Assembly: GCA_021790195.1 (NCBI GenBank)
Contig: JAJYIF010000013.1
Span: 1 to 64,000, forward strand
Length of the DNA: 64,000 bases
Reading direction: 5' to 3'
Source of the DNA: Nitrospirota bacterium
GTDB taxonomy: Bacteria; Nitrospirota; Thermodesulfovibrionia; Thermodesulfovibrionales; UBA9159
Every line of letters starts with the position of its first letter. Positions within the stretch are counted from its first letter, which is position 1. The translations under genes and the position numbers were made by a program. Below, piece by piece: positions 27,991 to 34,907 of the stretch. The notes beneath the pieces are model-generated. The model was not told the origin of the DNA. It saw only the letters and a list, made by a program, of their open reading frames with translations, and searched no databases.

Positions 27991-28680
27991 TCATATGTTT
28001 GTAATGCCGAAATATACGCCTGCCGCAATCAGTAGAACTCCGCTGAATTTCTTCGCATAAACTGAAAAGTTTCTGACGCCTCTTGAGCCGACAATGCTCT
28101 CGGTCAATCCGACAGACAGCCCGGCGACAAAGATGAGCGCGCAATGGCCCACGGCATAGACAAAAAGAAGCGAACTTCCATATATCATATCTCCCTGCGT
28201 CGAGACATAGGCGAGAATGACCGCCAGCACCGGTGTGGCGCACGGGGAAGAAACCGTGCCTGTCAACGTGCCCAGCATGAATGCTCCCAGGAGGCCCTTT
28301 GTTTTGACCGTTCTTTTCTTGCGAAACGGCAGAGGTATTGAAATGACACCCATAAGCTGGATTCCCATCAGCACGGCCATTAGGGCCAGACCAAGATATA
28401 GCCATCTGCCTACGAATCCGAGGAGTTGTCCCATCACTGAAGCGGCAGCGCCAAGGAGTGTAAATGTGATCGAAAGGCCAAGCACAAATACCAGCGAGTA
28501 GAGGGCCGCCTTTCTTTTATTCCCTCCTGAGTAACCTCCGACGTAGCCGATGATGAGCGGGACCGCCGCGAGCACGCAAGGACTCGCAGCGGATATCAGA
28601 CCGCCGATAAATACAGCAACGAACGCAAAACCATGCTGGTCCCGGATCACTGTCCCGATATTCTCCAACAGTCCGGTCAC
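27991..28680 (-). CDS. ccdA: CcdA/DsbD-type thiol electron transporter
   Basis: 229 residues from GTG 28680. Six membrane helices with the CcdA cysteine pair: '[18 protein letters not shown]' (first redox Cys in the P-C motif) and '[17 protein letters not shown]' (second). It moves electrons from cytoplasmic thioredoxin to periplasmic thiol proteins. The exported thioredoxin at 28907-29287, two genes upstream in the same operon, is the obvious partner. Its GTG overlaps the end of the extended (UGA-containing) reading frame as GTGA, which implies translational coupling through that frame. Confidence 0.88.
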   Translation of the reverse strand: MTGLLENIGTVIRDQHGFAFVAVFIGGLISAASPCVLAAVPLIIGYVGGYSGGNKRKAALYSLVFVLGLSITFTLLGAAASVMGQLLGFVGRWLYLGLALMAVLMGIQLMGVISIPLPFRKKRTVKTKGLLGAFMLGTLTGTVSSPCATPVLAVILAYVSTQGDMIYGSSLLFVYAVGHCALIFVAGLSVGLTESIVGSRGVRNFSVYAKKFSGVLLIAAGVYFGITNI

Positions 28681-28910
28681 GCTCTCTCAGCCTTCTTCTT
28701 CGCCAGTTCCGCAACACGGCGGACATCAGCCAGGCATCACTTGCCTTCCGGATGATTGATCTTGCAGTTGCAAGTTCCTTTCTTCTTCTCACTCAGTATT
28801 CTAGCCAGAATGGAGGAACTACCCCTGTTTTCAATGACATCACCGGCAATGTCCTCTTCCGTATAGCCGAAACAATAACAAATCAGGTTCTTCTTAAGGC
28901 GCGCTTTCAT
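28677..28910 (-). CDS. Candidate selenoprotein: CopZ-type [2Fe-2S] metallochaperone with in-frame UGA
   Basis: 77 residues if the UGA at 28739-28737 (codon 58) is read as selenocysteine; 57 if it stops. The sequence starts 'LICYCFGYTEEDIAGDV', the BFD/CopZ-type [2Fe-2S] site, then 'GTCNCKINHPEGK', UGA, '[19 protein letters not shown]'. Family members, as I recall them, have Cys-Cys-Leu at this point (NPxGKCCLxD), so UGA replaces the first Cys. The start overlaps the thioredoxin stop (ATGA), and the post-UGA frame ends exactly on the ccdA start (GTGA). That is hard to explain if translation normally ends at the UGA. A SECIS-like hairpin follows. No selA/B/C gene is in this window, and a TGC-to-TGA mutation is the alternative. 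Confidence 0.6.
28706..28724 (-). promoter_or_regulatory. Candidate bacterial SECIS hairpin
   Basis: Eighteen nt after the UGA, GUCCGC pairs with GCGGAAC (CCGC/GCGG core plus U-A) around the loop CGUGUU. It has G at loop position 2 followed by U. Spacing and loop agree with the published bSECIS pattern (apical loop 16-37 nt after UGA, early G). The stem is short. Confidence 0.45.
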
Positions 28911-29287
28911 ATACCCGCCTTCTTCAAGATCGGCACGATTTCCTCATATCCATAAAAGCCCATATGTCTGTGAAACTCCCTGCCGTTCTTATCGAGGAAG
29001 ACCTGTGTAGGTATGGCAAAGACGTTGAACTTTCGCGCTGTGTCCCGGTCCTTTCTCACGTCCACAAAGAAGACCTCAAGTCTTCCCTTGTAAGAAGTCC
29101 GCAGCTTTTCCATTACCGGCTTCATCTGCTCGCAAGGGACACAGCCGACTGAACCGAGCTCAAGCATAACTGCTTTGCCTTCCTTTCTCGCATTGTTCAG
29201 GACCGTGTTAAGTTCGATAGCGTTGCTATTGCCGACTATCGACAGGAAAGTCAGAATTGTAATAAGAAACGACACGCTTCTCTTCAT
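28907..29287 (-). CDS. Exported thioredoxin-like protein
   Basis: 126 residues from ATG 29287 (GGAGGGATA before it). A signal peptide ends near 'VGNSNA'. The thioredoxin fold follows with active site 'GSVGCVPCEQMKP' (C-V-P-C), the 'VDVRKDRDTARKFNVFAIPTQVFLD' region containing the cis-Pro, and a final helix. It is periplasmic and probably kept reduced by CcdA of the same operon, serving reduction of a metalloprotein, cytochrome or metal(loid) in the periplasm. Its stop overlaps the next start as ATGA. Confidence 0.9.
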   Translation of the reverse strand: MKRSVSFLITILTFLSIVGNSNAIELNTVLNNARKEGKAVMLELGSVGCVPCEQMKPVMEKLRTSYKGRLEVFFVDVRKDRDTARKFNVFAIPTQVFLDKNGREFHRHMGFYGYEEIVPILKKAGI

Positions 29288-29321
29288 TATCCCTCCGTTT
29301 TCTGTTTCACCGGGACAGCCG

Positions 29322-30398
29322 TCACGGTTGAACACCCTTAACCCTGCAGTATTCAATGGTGAAAAACCTCTTCTGGAAATAGAGCGCAACATTGACGAGG
29401 CCGATGAGAGCCGGCACTTCGACCAGCGGACCGATAACCGCGGCAAAGGCAGCGCCGGAATTGAGACCGAAGACGGCGACCGCAACCGCTATGGCCAATT
29501 CGAAATTGTTGCTGGCTGCTGTAAACGACAGCGTCGCGGTCTTCGGATAATCTGCTCCGATCTTTTTGCCGAGATAGAATGAGACGAGGAACATTACTAC
29601 AAAATAAAAGAGCAGGGGGATTGCTATGCGCACAACGTCGAGGGGGAGTCTGACGATATAGTTTCCTTTGAGAGAGAACATGACAACGATCGTAAACAGC
29701 AGAAAAATAAGTGTCAGCGGGCTTATCTTGGGGACAAATACTTTTTCGTACCACTCACGGTTCTTGATTTTTAGCAGGCTGAACCTGGTCATCATTCCGG
29801 CGATAAAAGGAATACCGAGGTATATAAAAACGCTTTTTGCGATCTGGGAGATGGTGACGGTTACAACGGCTCCCCTGAGCCCGAACCATACAGGAAGTAC
29901 GGTGATGAAAACATAGGCATAGACTGAAAAGAAAAGGACCTGGAATATCGAGTTGAATGCCACGAGTCCCGCCGCATACTCGGGGTCCCCGCAGGCAAGG
30001 TCGTTCCACACTATTACCATGGCTATACATCGGGCAAGGCCGATCATAATGAGACCGACCATGTATTCAGGATAATTATGGAGAAAAATGACCGCAAGGC
30101 TAAACATCAGGACGGGGCCGATCACCCAGTTCTGTATAAGCGACAGAGCAAGGACTTTCTTGTTTCTGAAGATGTCTCCAAGCTCTTCGTATTTCACCTT
30201 GGCGAGAGGCGGATACATCATGAGGATAAGGCCGACGGCGATAGGGATGTTGGTTGTGCCTGCCTGGAATCTGTTAATCAGTCCTTCTGTCCCAGGCACG
30301 AAATAGCCCAGCCCGACGCCGAATGCCATTGCAGCAAATATCCAGAGCGTCAGATACCGGTCGAGGAAAGAAAGTTTCCTGCCTATTTTTTCGCTCAC
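29322..30398 (-). CDS. acr3: ACR3-family arsenite efflux transporter
   Basis: 358 residues from GTG 30398, which overlaps the arsR stop (GTGA) and has GGGAGG upstream; an earlier ATG at 30416 lies before that ribosome site. Ten membrane helices are expected. The functional Cys of ACR3 is present in '[19 protein letters not shown]', and '[18 protein letters not shown]' matches the second conserved motif. It exports arsenite, and in some members antimonite, using the proton motive force. Second gene of an ArsR-controlled operon. Confidence 0.92.
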   Translation of the reverse strand: MSEKIGRKLSFLDRYLTLWIFAAMAFGVGLGYFVPGTEGLINRFQAGTTNIPIAVGLILMMYPPLAKVKYEELGDIFRNKKVLALSLIQNWVIGPVLMFSLAVIFLHNYPEYMVGLIMIGLARCIAMVIVWNDLACGDPEYAAGLVAFNSIFQVLFFSVYAYVFITVLPVWFGLRGAVVTVTISQIAKSVFIYLGIPFIAGMMTRFSLLKIKNREWYEKVFVPKISPLTLIFLLFTIVVMFSLKGNYIVRLPLDVVRIAIPLLFYFVVMFLVSFYLGKKIGADYPKTATLSFTAASNNFELAIAVAVAVFGLNSGAAFAAVIGPLVEVPALIGLVNVALYFQKRFFTIEYCRVKGVQP

Positions 30399-30778
30399 TT
30401 GCACCTCCCGGCGCATCTCTTTCCTTTTGACGACCGCACAGCATCGTCCCAGGAATGTTTGCCCCTCACGAAGGCCATGAGTCTTTTCCTGTCCTCTGTC
30501 AGCGCGTCTTTCGGTATCCTTTCGAGGACCGACATGAGGAGGAACCTTCTGAAGAAATCCGAATCGTCAAGGCTGTAATGGGTCCAGCGTCCCTGCTTTC
30601 TGTCTTTGAGAAACCCTGCCTCTTTAAGCACGTTCAGGTGAAAAGAGACCTTCGGCTGGGCCATGTCGAGAGCCGCAACTATGTCGCATACGCAGAGTTC
30701 TCCGTGCTCGAGCAGCTTCAATATCCTTAGTCTCGTTTCCTCGGAAAGGGCCTTGAAGACATTCACAAGGTTCTGCAT
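30395..30778 (-). CDS. arsR: ArsR-family metalloregulatory repressor
   Basis: 127 residues from ATG 30778. Winged helix with the As(III)-binding motif '[22 protein letters not shown]' split over Cys-x-Cys at the start of the recognition region. The C-terminal part is extended and ends '[10 protein letters not shown]', a second Cys pair that may also bind metal. It represses its own operon and releases the DNA on arsenite. A palindromic operator lies 12 nt upstream of the start and a promoter further up. No clear Shine-Dalgarno. Confidence 0.9.
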   Translation of the reverse strand: MQNLVNVFKALSEETRLRILKLLEHGELCVCDIVAALDMAQPKVSFHLNVLKEAGFLKDRKQGRWTHYSLDDSDFFRRFLLMSVLERIPKDALTEDRKRLMAFVRGKHSWDDAVRSSKGKRCAGRCK

Positions 30779-30789
30779 GGAATTAATCA

Positions 30790-30805
30790 ATAAACAAAAG
30801 TTTAT
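30790..30805 (-). promoter_or_regulatory. Putative ArsR operator
   Basis: ATAAAC-AAAA-GTTTAT, a perfect inverted repeat between the promoter and the arsR start. This is the expected position for ArsR autorepression; the binding itself is inferred. Confidence 0.45.
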
Positions 30806-30842
30806 GCATATTAAAATAAATAGCCAAGTCAGACTATTAATT

Positions 30843-30872
30843 TATATAAACATAGATTGATGTGGAAGTCAA
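30843..30872 (-). promoter_or_regulatory. Promoter of the arsR operon
   Basis: Minus strand: TTGACT (30872-30867), spacer 18, TATATA (30848-30843). It predicts a leader of about 60 nt containing the palindrome at 30790-30805. Confidence 0.5.
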
Positions 30873-30932
30873 GATAACGGCTGGTTGACAAGGATTGTGC
30901 CTTGTGGAATTGGCGATATTTGAAAGGGGTAA

Positions 30933-30952
30933 GGCGGGACTGAGGTCCCGCC
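30933..30952 (-). terminator. Terminator after the CMD gene
   Basis: GGCGGGAC-CTCA-GTCCCGCC, a perfect 8-bp stem after the stop of the minus-strand gene at 30968. The following TTACCCCTTT is only partly U-rich. Confidence 0.5.
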
Positions 30953-30967
30953 CAAGGTCCCGTGCTC

Positions 30968-31219
30968 TTAAGGGCAACATTCACTGCCGGCAGGGCAGCA
31001 TCTCTCCTCTTTTATATTGCCGAACAGGGCTTTGGCATTCTGCCTGGTCCTGTTATATGCGCCGATCTTGACGCCTTCCGCAACCTGAATGGCGGCCTGC
31101 ATATCTTCCTGCGTCAGGCCCGCTTCGAGGGCCTTTTGCTTATGATATTCCATACAGAATCCGCAATTCACTGCATATGCCGTCCCGAGCGCAACCATTT
31201 CTTCAGTTTGCTTATCCAT
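30968..31219 (-). CDS. Carboxymuconolactone decarboxylase (AhpD-like) family protein
   Basis: 83 residues, a short CMD domain. 'AVNCGFCMEYHKQKALEAGL' carries the AhpD-type C-x-x-C-x3-H redox site. The protein ends with two extra Cys pairs ('RCCPAGSECCP'), unusual for AhpD and suited to metal or persulfide binding. It probably acts as a small peroxidase or disulfide reductase. Last gene of the sigma-factor cluster, before a terminator. Confidence 0.85.
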   Translation of the reverse strand: MDKQTEEMVALGTAYAVNCGFCMEYHKQKALEAGLTQEDMQAAIQVAEGVKIGAYNRTRQNAKALFGNIKEERCCPAGSECCP

Positions 31220-31250
31220 CCTGTCTCCCTTCCGGCCCTGTTCGGGCCTC

Positions 31251-31391
31251 TCAGTTCCTTTTGGCGTGAGACGACAGGTACATAAGCACCTGCTGCTCCT
31301 CGCCGTTGTTGAGCTTCCTTTTTACCATGCAGCTGTCGCTCGTGCAGAGGTTCTTCCACGATTCCTGCATCAGGTGGGATTGCCGAAACAT
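31251..31391 (-). CDS. Small protein, 46 aa, coupled to the upstream gene
   Basis: 46 residues: starts 'MFRQSHLMQESWKNLC', continues 'TSDSCMVKRKLNNGEEQQV', ends 'LMYLSSHAKRN'. The ATG overlaps the stop of the gene before it (TGATG), which argues it is translated. Two Cys are 5 residues apart. The end resembles the last helix of small cytochrome c domains, but no heme motif exists. Function unknown. Confidence 0.5.
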   Translation of the reverse strand: MFRQSHLMQESWKNLCTSDSCMVKRKLNNGEEQQVLMYLSSHAKRN

Positions 31392-31684
31392 CAGTAGGTT
31401 CGGAAAGTCTTCCTGAGCGCCTCGGTCACTGAGTCCGCGTCATGCAAGACGCTTTCGGTTGCATATCCCCTGTTCCTGCAATATTCGATTACGTTGTCGA
31501 ATACCGTCAGGAACTCGTCTTTCAGATTGCTCATCTCGCCCAGGCCATCGCAGCCCTTTTGGCGCTCTCTTGCAAGCATATATAGAAGAGCGTATTCTTT
31601 TGCTTTGTCCAGAAGCGCTGCAAGGCAGGGATCCGCTTTCGACGATTCCATAATCGTCTCAAGGAACATCCGGGGCGTCAGCAT
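31391..31684 (-). CDS. Hypothetical alpha-helical protein, 97 aa
   Basis: 97 residues behind a strong GGAGGTGACAG site. Mainly helical with three Cys (C20, C45, C69); no membrane segment. Parts such as 'LLDKAKEYALLYMLARER' and 'FDNVIEYCRNRGY' suggest a helical bundle. It lies 52 nt after the ECF sigma factor and overlaps the 46-aa gene, so a role in regulating the sigma factor or in the redox response of the cluster is plausible. I do not recognise the family. Confidence 0.6.
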   Translation of the reverse strand: MLTPRMFLETIMESSKADPCLAALLDKAKEYALLYMLARERQKGCDGLGEMSNLKDEFLTVFDNVIEYCRNRGYATESVLHDADSVTEALRKTFRTY

Positions 31685-31736
31685 CTGTCACCTCCTTCCG
31701 GTTCTATAGACGGCAGGAGGCTGAAAAAGGATACGC

Positions 31737-32342
31737 CTATCTCGGAAGGAAGTTTAGGAGGGTGACTTTGCGGTCGCAGGCCAGTTCATTGCGCTCGTCG
31801 CGGTAGAACATGCAGCAGCTTTCGAGTTCCAGCTTCAGTCTCGCTCTGGCGCGGTGCAGCCTGATCTTGACCGTGTCGACCGTAACCTGAAGAACATCGG
31901 CGATCTCACTATTTGTAAGCTCCTCCAATTCGCTCAGCACAATGACCGTCCTGTAATTCTCCGGGAGTTTATCAACTACTTCCCGGATGCAATCATTCAT
32001 CTCTTTGCGGATGAGCTGTTGATCGAGAAGGCCGCTTTTGGAGGAGTGAGGCCGGCTGTCTTCATCGGCTTCGAAGGAATTATCCGATAACTCTTCACTC
32101 CCGATCAGGGCCAATGAAGGGCTTCTGAATCTGTCCATTGCGGCATTTGTCGCGATGCGGTATATCCACGTAGACAACTGGGCATCGCCACGGAAGGTCC
32201 CCAGGGACTTGTTTATCTTTACGAAAACCTCCTGAGTTAGGTCTTCGGCTTCATCCTTGCCGATCAGGCGGGTCAGGTAGCGGAGTATCCTCGGCCTGAA
32301 AAGATCGTGGATTTCCTGGAAATTCAGTTTCGGATTTGGCAT
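31737..32342 (-). CDS. ECF-type RNA polymerase sigma factor
   Basis: 201 residues from ATG 32342 (longer starts are possible, no Shine-Dalgarno). Region 2 contains 'LTRLIGKDEAEDLTQEVFVKI' split across helix 2.2 and 'STWIYRIATNAAMDRFR'. Region 4 has 'LPENYRTVIVLSELEELTNSEIA' and 'VDTVKIRLHRARARL'. The C-terminal tail 'CCMFYRDERNELACDRK' has three Cys and could sense metal or redox state directly. No typical membrane anti-sigma factor follows. The downstream genes are two small Cys-containing proteins and an AhpD-like protein, suggesting a thiol or oxidative stress regulon. Confidence 0.85.
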   Translation of the reverse strand: MPNPKLNFQEIHDLFRPRILRYLTRLIGKDEAEDLTQEVFVKINKSLGTFRGDAQLSTWIYRIATNAAMDRFRSPSLALIGSEELSDNSFEADEDSRPHSSKSGLLDQQLIRKEMNDCIREVVDKLPENYRTVIVLSELEELTNSEIADVLQVTVDTVKIRLHRARARLKLELESCCMFYRDERNELACDRKVTLLNFLPR

Positions 32343-32440
32343 GCTGTTATTCTGATAATGTAGCACTATTTGCAGTCCTTTCCGCGATGCTGCCGGTTCC
32401 CGTATCGTTATACGAAGCATGCTTTAAAAACCAACCACTG

Positions 32441-32467
32441 GATTCCGGCTCAACACACCGCCGGAAT
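32441..32467. repeat. Copy of a dispersed ATTCCGGC palindrome
   Basis: ATTCCGGC (32442-32449) and GCCGGAAT (32460-32467), followed by GACAAG. It shares the TTCCGGC...GGAATGACAA pattern with the element at 44557-44633, indicating a repeat family in this genome. Confidence 0.45.
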
Positions 32468-32522
32468 GACAAGACGTACTGACTATCCCTGCACTTTCTA
32501 ATAAACTCAAGAGGAAGCGAGT

Positions 32523-32819
32523 TCAGCAACATCCGCCTGTCTTGCTCTCGCCGCTACAGCCGCAGGTCGGCTCCCCGCCGCTTATTATGCTGTTGATTAT
32601 GGCCGCGGCGCAGCCGACCCCTTTGTCTACGTTCAGAGCGCCGAAGGCGCAATTGTTCATGCAGGCCCCGCACTCCATGCAGAGGTCCTTGTCGACAACG
32701 ACGGCTTTCTTTCCTTCGAGCCTGAATACTCCATGAGGACAGACCTCGATACATGTGCCGCAGCCGGTGCATCTGTCCATAGATAGATTGAGACTCGCTA
32801 CGCCGGAAAGATATCTCAT
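32523..32819 (-). CDS. hgcB: HgcB, ferredoxin-like mercury methylation protein
   Basis: 98 residues from ATG 32819, overlapping the hgcA stop (ATGA) with TGGAGGG ahead. Two [4Fe-4S] motifs: C17-x2-C20-x2-C23-x3-C27-P and C47-x2-C50-x2-C53-x3-C57. It then has the HgcB features: a lone Cys in 'GVGCAAAI' (C70) and a C-terminal vicinal Cys pair ('TGGCC', C97-C98), with an extra C86-x-C88. HgcB reduces the cobalamin of HgcA and probably delivers Hg(II) through its terminal thiols. Direct linkage to hgcA makes the assignment firm. Confidence 0.93.
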   Translation of the reverse strand: MRYLSGVASLNLSMDRCTGCGTCIEVCPHGVFRLEGKKAVVVDKDLCMECGACMNNCAFGALNVDKGVGCAAAIINSIISGGEPTCGCSGESKTGGCC

Positions 32820-34006
32820 AACACCCTCCATTGGGTAAGTTTGAAAGCTATTATCAGGATCGCGGAGATTGCTCCTGATAACAGATAAAGCGGGATAGCG
32901 GCCTTCAGCTCTTTCTTCACTCCCGACATGCCCGTAAATGTCGTTGAACCGGTAAACTGAAGGGCGATATAGGAACTCGCGAGAGGAAAAAAGAGGTACT
33001 CGCAAATTACGAGCAAGGCGCTCGACTGTCCGGCCGGCGCCATTAGCTTCACAGAAAGAAGGACCGAGGCCATTCCCATTATCCAGCCCTTGACGGCAAA
33101 CGATCTGAAAGGGATAAACGGTAACAGCAGAGGAGTAAGGAACGCTCCTGCAAGCACCGATACAAGACCGAGGATGAGAAAAGGGACGCCGGCAGACGCA
33201 TCTCTGAAGAGGACCCCGGAAGGCGAAAGTCCAAAAACGACGAGCACGATCAAGGCATATAACAGGTACTTCTTCATTGCGGGATTTATCTCCATCGGAG
33301 TAAGGACGAGTCTGTTCACGATCCCGAACTCAACTCTCCTCATCTCCCTCGTGGCCTTATACCCCGACCTGATGAAGGCGGGGACATCCTTTGCGCGGAC
33401 CGGCCCGTAATATACCCTGAAGCCCGTGGCCCTTGTCACTCTGTGGGCGCTGACGCCTGGAGCGCCAAGCTGTGGCACGATGATTCTCTTATGGTCCACA
33501 ATGGAGCTCAGGTTCGCATGCTGGATCCTTTTTATGAGCTCGTCAGTCCCGAATGTGCCTTTCCCGGCGGCGCACCAAACATTGATGCCTTTGGTATCGA
33601 GGACAAGCACCCACACGTCGAGGCCTTTCAACTCGCTCCTGAGCACGTCAAAGCTGAACTTGTAATTGGCGCTGACGAGGACGTCGGAATTCTTGTCCGG
33701 GTTACCTACCGCATACAGACCGGGGTTGACGGTATAGCTGTTTCTGAATGCGCTTGCCCTGCACTTCACGTGCTCCCAAAGATCTGACCTTGAAAGTTCA
33801 GTCGTTATCCTGGCGACAGGTCCCGCAGGCGACATGACCTGTCCGGACACCCATGCGGGAACCGCTTGCTTTTTATCAGGACAACAGGCGGCATTTTTTG
33901 GAGGCCCGACTGCCTCGGCCCCCGGACCGGCACAGCACGAAGAATTCCCCTGGCTTCCTTCTGGCTGTTTGCCGAATTTCAGCTCCAGCATGTTCTGCTG
34001 TTTCAT
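32816..34006 (-). CDS. hgcA: HgcA, corrinoid mercury methyltransferase
   Basis: 396 residues. The diagnostic cap-helix motif 'GINVWCAAGKGTFG' is present with the cobalt-ligating Cys at residue 145. The cytoplasmic corrinoid-binding domain spans about 60-235 and includes 'LDVWVLVLDTKG' and 'LGAPGVSAHRV'. After 'MEINPAMKKYLLYALI' come about five membrane helices, as in known HgcA. It transfers a methyl group from a corrinoid to Hg(II), giving methylmercury, and needs HgcB for reduction. Unusual is an N-terminal extension of about 55 residues with two Cys-Cys pairs ('SSCCAG', 'AACCPD'), possibly a metal site. It overlaps hgcC and hgcB by 4 nt each. Confidence 0.95.
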   Translation of the reverse strand: MKQQNMLELKFGKQPEGSQGNSSCCAGPGAEAVGPPKNAACCPDKKQAVPAWVSGQVMSPAGPVARITTELSRSDLWEHVKCRASAFRNSYTVNPGLYAVGNPDKNSDVLVSANYKFSFDVLRSELKGLDVWVLVLDTKGINVWCAAGKGTFGTDELIKRIQHANLSSIVDHKRIIVPQLGAPGVSAHRVTRATGFRVYYGPVRAKDVPAFIRSGYKATREMRRVEFGIVNRLVLTPMEINPAMKKYLLYALIVLVVFGLSPSGVLFRDASAGVPFLILGLVSVLAGAFLTPLLLPFIPFRSFAVKGWIMGMASVLLSVKLMAPAGQSSALLVICEYLFFPLASSYIALQFTGSTTFTGMSGVKKELKAAIPLYLLSGAISAILIIAFKLTQWRVL

Positions 34007-34278
34007 AATATCTCCTTGATAATGGGGCCGAGCTGGCCCTTAACCATGTCCACAAGGTCCTCCACTTTAATTAGAGTGATGCAGCAAACTTGCCCGTCTT
34101 TCTCCCAGCTCGTGATCGCAAGCTTGTCTCCGGCCGCGATCTTGGCCTTTGCCCTCAGCTCCTTGGGAAGCACCATCTGTCCCCTTTCGTCCACGCTGAT
34201 TATTGACTCCACCTTGCAGCAGGCCGAGTCCTTGTCCATGGAAATGCTGCACGAAACATTCGTCTTCTGTTTTTTCAT
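34003..34278 (-). CDS. SpoVT/AbrB-type DNA-binding protein, first gene of the hgc operon
   Basis: 91 residues. A swapped-hairpin AbrB domain is clear: 'VESIISVDERGQMVLPKELR' followed by 'AKIAAGDKLAI'. Cys pairs flank it ('SACCKVES', 'GQVCCITLIK') and could bind metal. From memory, similar AbrB-like proteins are annotated as HgcAB-associated. It is the first gene of the operon, with ATGA overlap into hgcA, and is likely an autoregulator that senses metal or thiol state. The GAGGG ribosome site is 7 nt upstream. Confidence 0.85.
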   Translation of the reverse strand: MKKQKTNVSCSISMDKDSACCKVESIISVDERGQMVLPKELRAKAKIAAGDKLAITSWEKDGQVCCITLIKVEDLVDMVKGQLGPIIKEIL

Positions 34279-34319
34279 GTCTTACCCTCAAGTAATATCT
34301 TATTGAACTGAATAGTCTG

Positions 34320-34348
34320 ATTATACTGATTAGGCGGAATCATGTCAA
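34320..34348 (-). promoter_or_regulatory. Perfect sigma70-type promoter of hgcCAB
   Basis: Minus strand: TTGACA (34348-34343), spacer exactly 17, TATAAT (34325-34320). Downstream of the -10, TATT-CAGTTC-AATA gives weak dyad symmetry near the expected start, a possible operator. The remaining spacer to the lipoprotein gene at 34596 shows nothing else I can support. Confidence 0.65.
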
Positions 34349-34595
34349 GCCCCTGCAGCAGGGAAAAAATTAAGAGCCATTGGCGAACTTCGGGCAAGCT
34401 ACGAAGATGCCGAATTATATACCGGGCGAGTCGGTTGAGATAGAATCCGCACAGGAGCAAACAGTTGCGGCTATTTTAACCAGTCTATTGGTTACGAGCG
34501 GAATAATTGGTATGTGTCCCTCTTTACTCCTCATAAGATAATTACCGAAAGAATCATTCACAAAGAGACTGGGCTACCTCAAAAAAGATGTTATT

Positions 34596-34835
34596 TCATG
34601 GTTGAACACTTCTCCACTGCCAGCCCTTTCCCTGCATACATCCAGAGAAAATGATGGGATCAAATAGCATTGTAGTTCTATTGTTAGCTCTTGCCTCCAC
34701 GATACATTGGCCTCGCTCTCTGTAAAAATCATCAGTAGTTGCACCATCTCTGTACCAGGCGCCTTTCGGCTGAGACGTCGCGCAAGAAGAGAGCAACAAT
34801 AACATTACTGTCACCAAGAATATCATCGTTCTCAT
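34596..34835 (-). CDS. Small lipoprotein
   Basis: 79 residues with a lipoprotein signal: hydrophobic 'MIFLVTVMLLLLSSC' with lipobox L-S-S-C (Cys 18). The mature part has Cys residues in 'RGQCIVEARANN' and 'FSGCMQGKGWQW', a pattern seen in small outer-membrane lipoproteins of unknown function in many Proteobacteria. No partner is evident. The base composition of this region is more A/T-rich than the neighbouring core genes. Confidence 0.7.
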   Translation of the reverse strand: MRTMIFLVTVMLLLLSSCATSQPKGAWYRDGATTDDFYRERGQCIVEARANNRTTMLFDPIIFSGCMQGKGWQWRSVQP

Positions 34836-34907
34836 CGATTACCTCCGTATTCACTCTACGCTGGCATCAGCGCCGGCCATATGTCTATTAATTGGCGATC
34901 AACAGAC

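Noticed and set aside
28517-28792. 91-aa minus frame over the selenoprotein 3' end
   Set aside because: Arg-rich out-of-frame shadow; the ccdA and UGA-containing frames explain the sequence.
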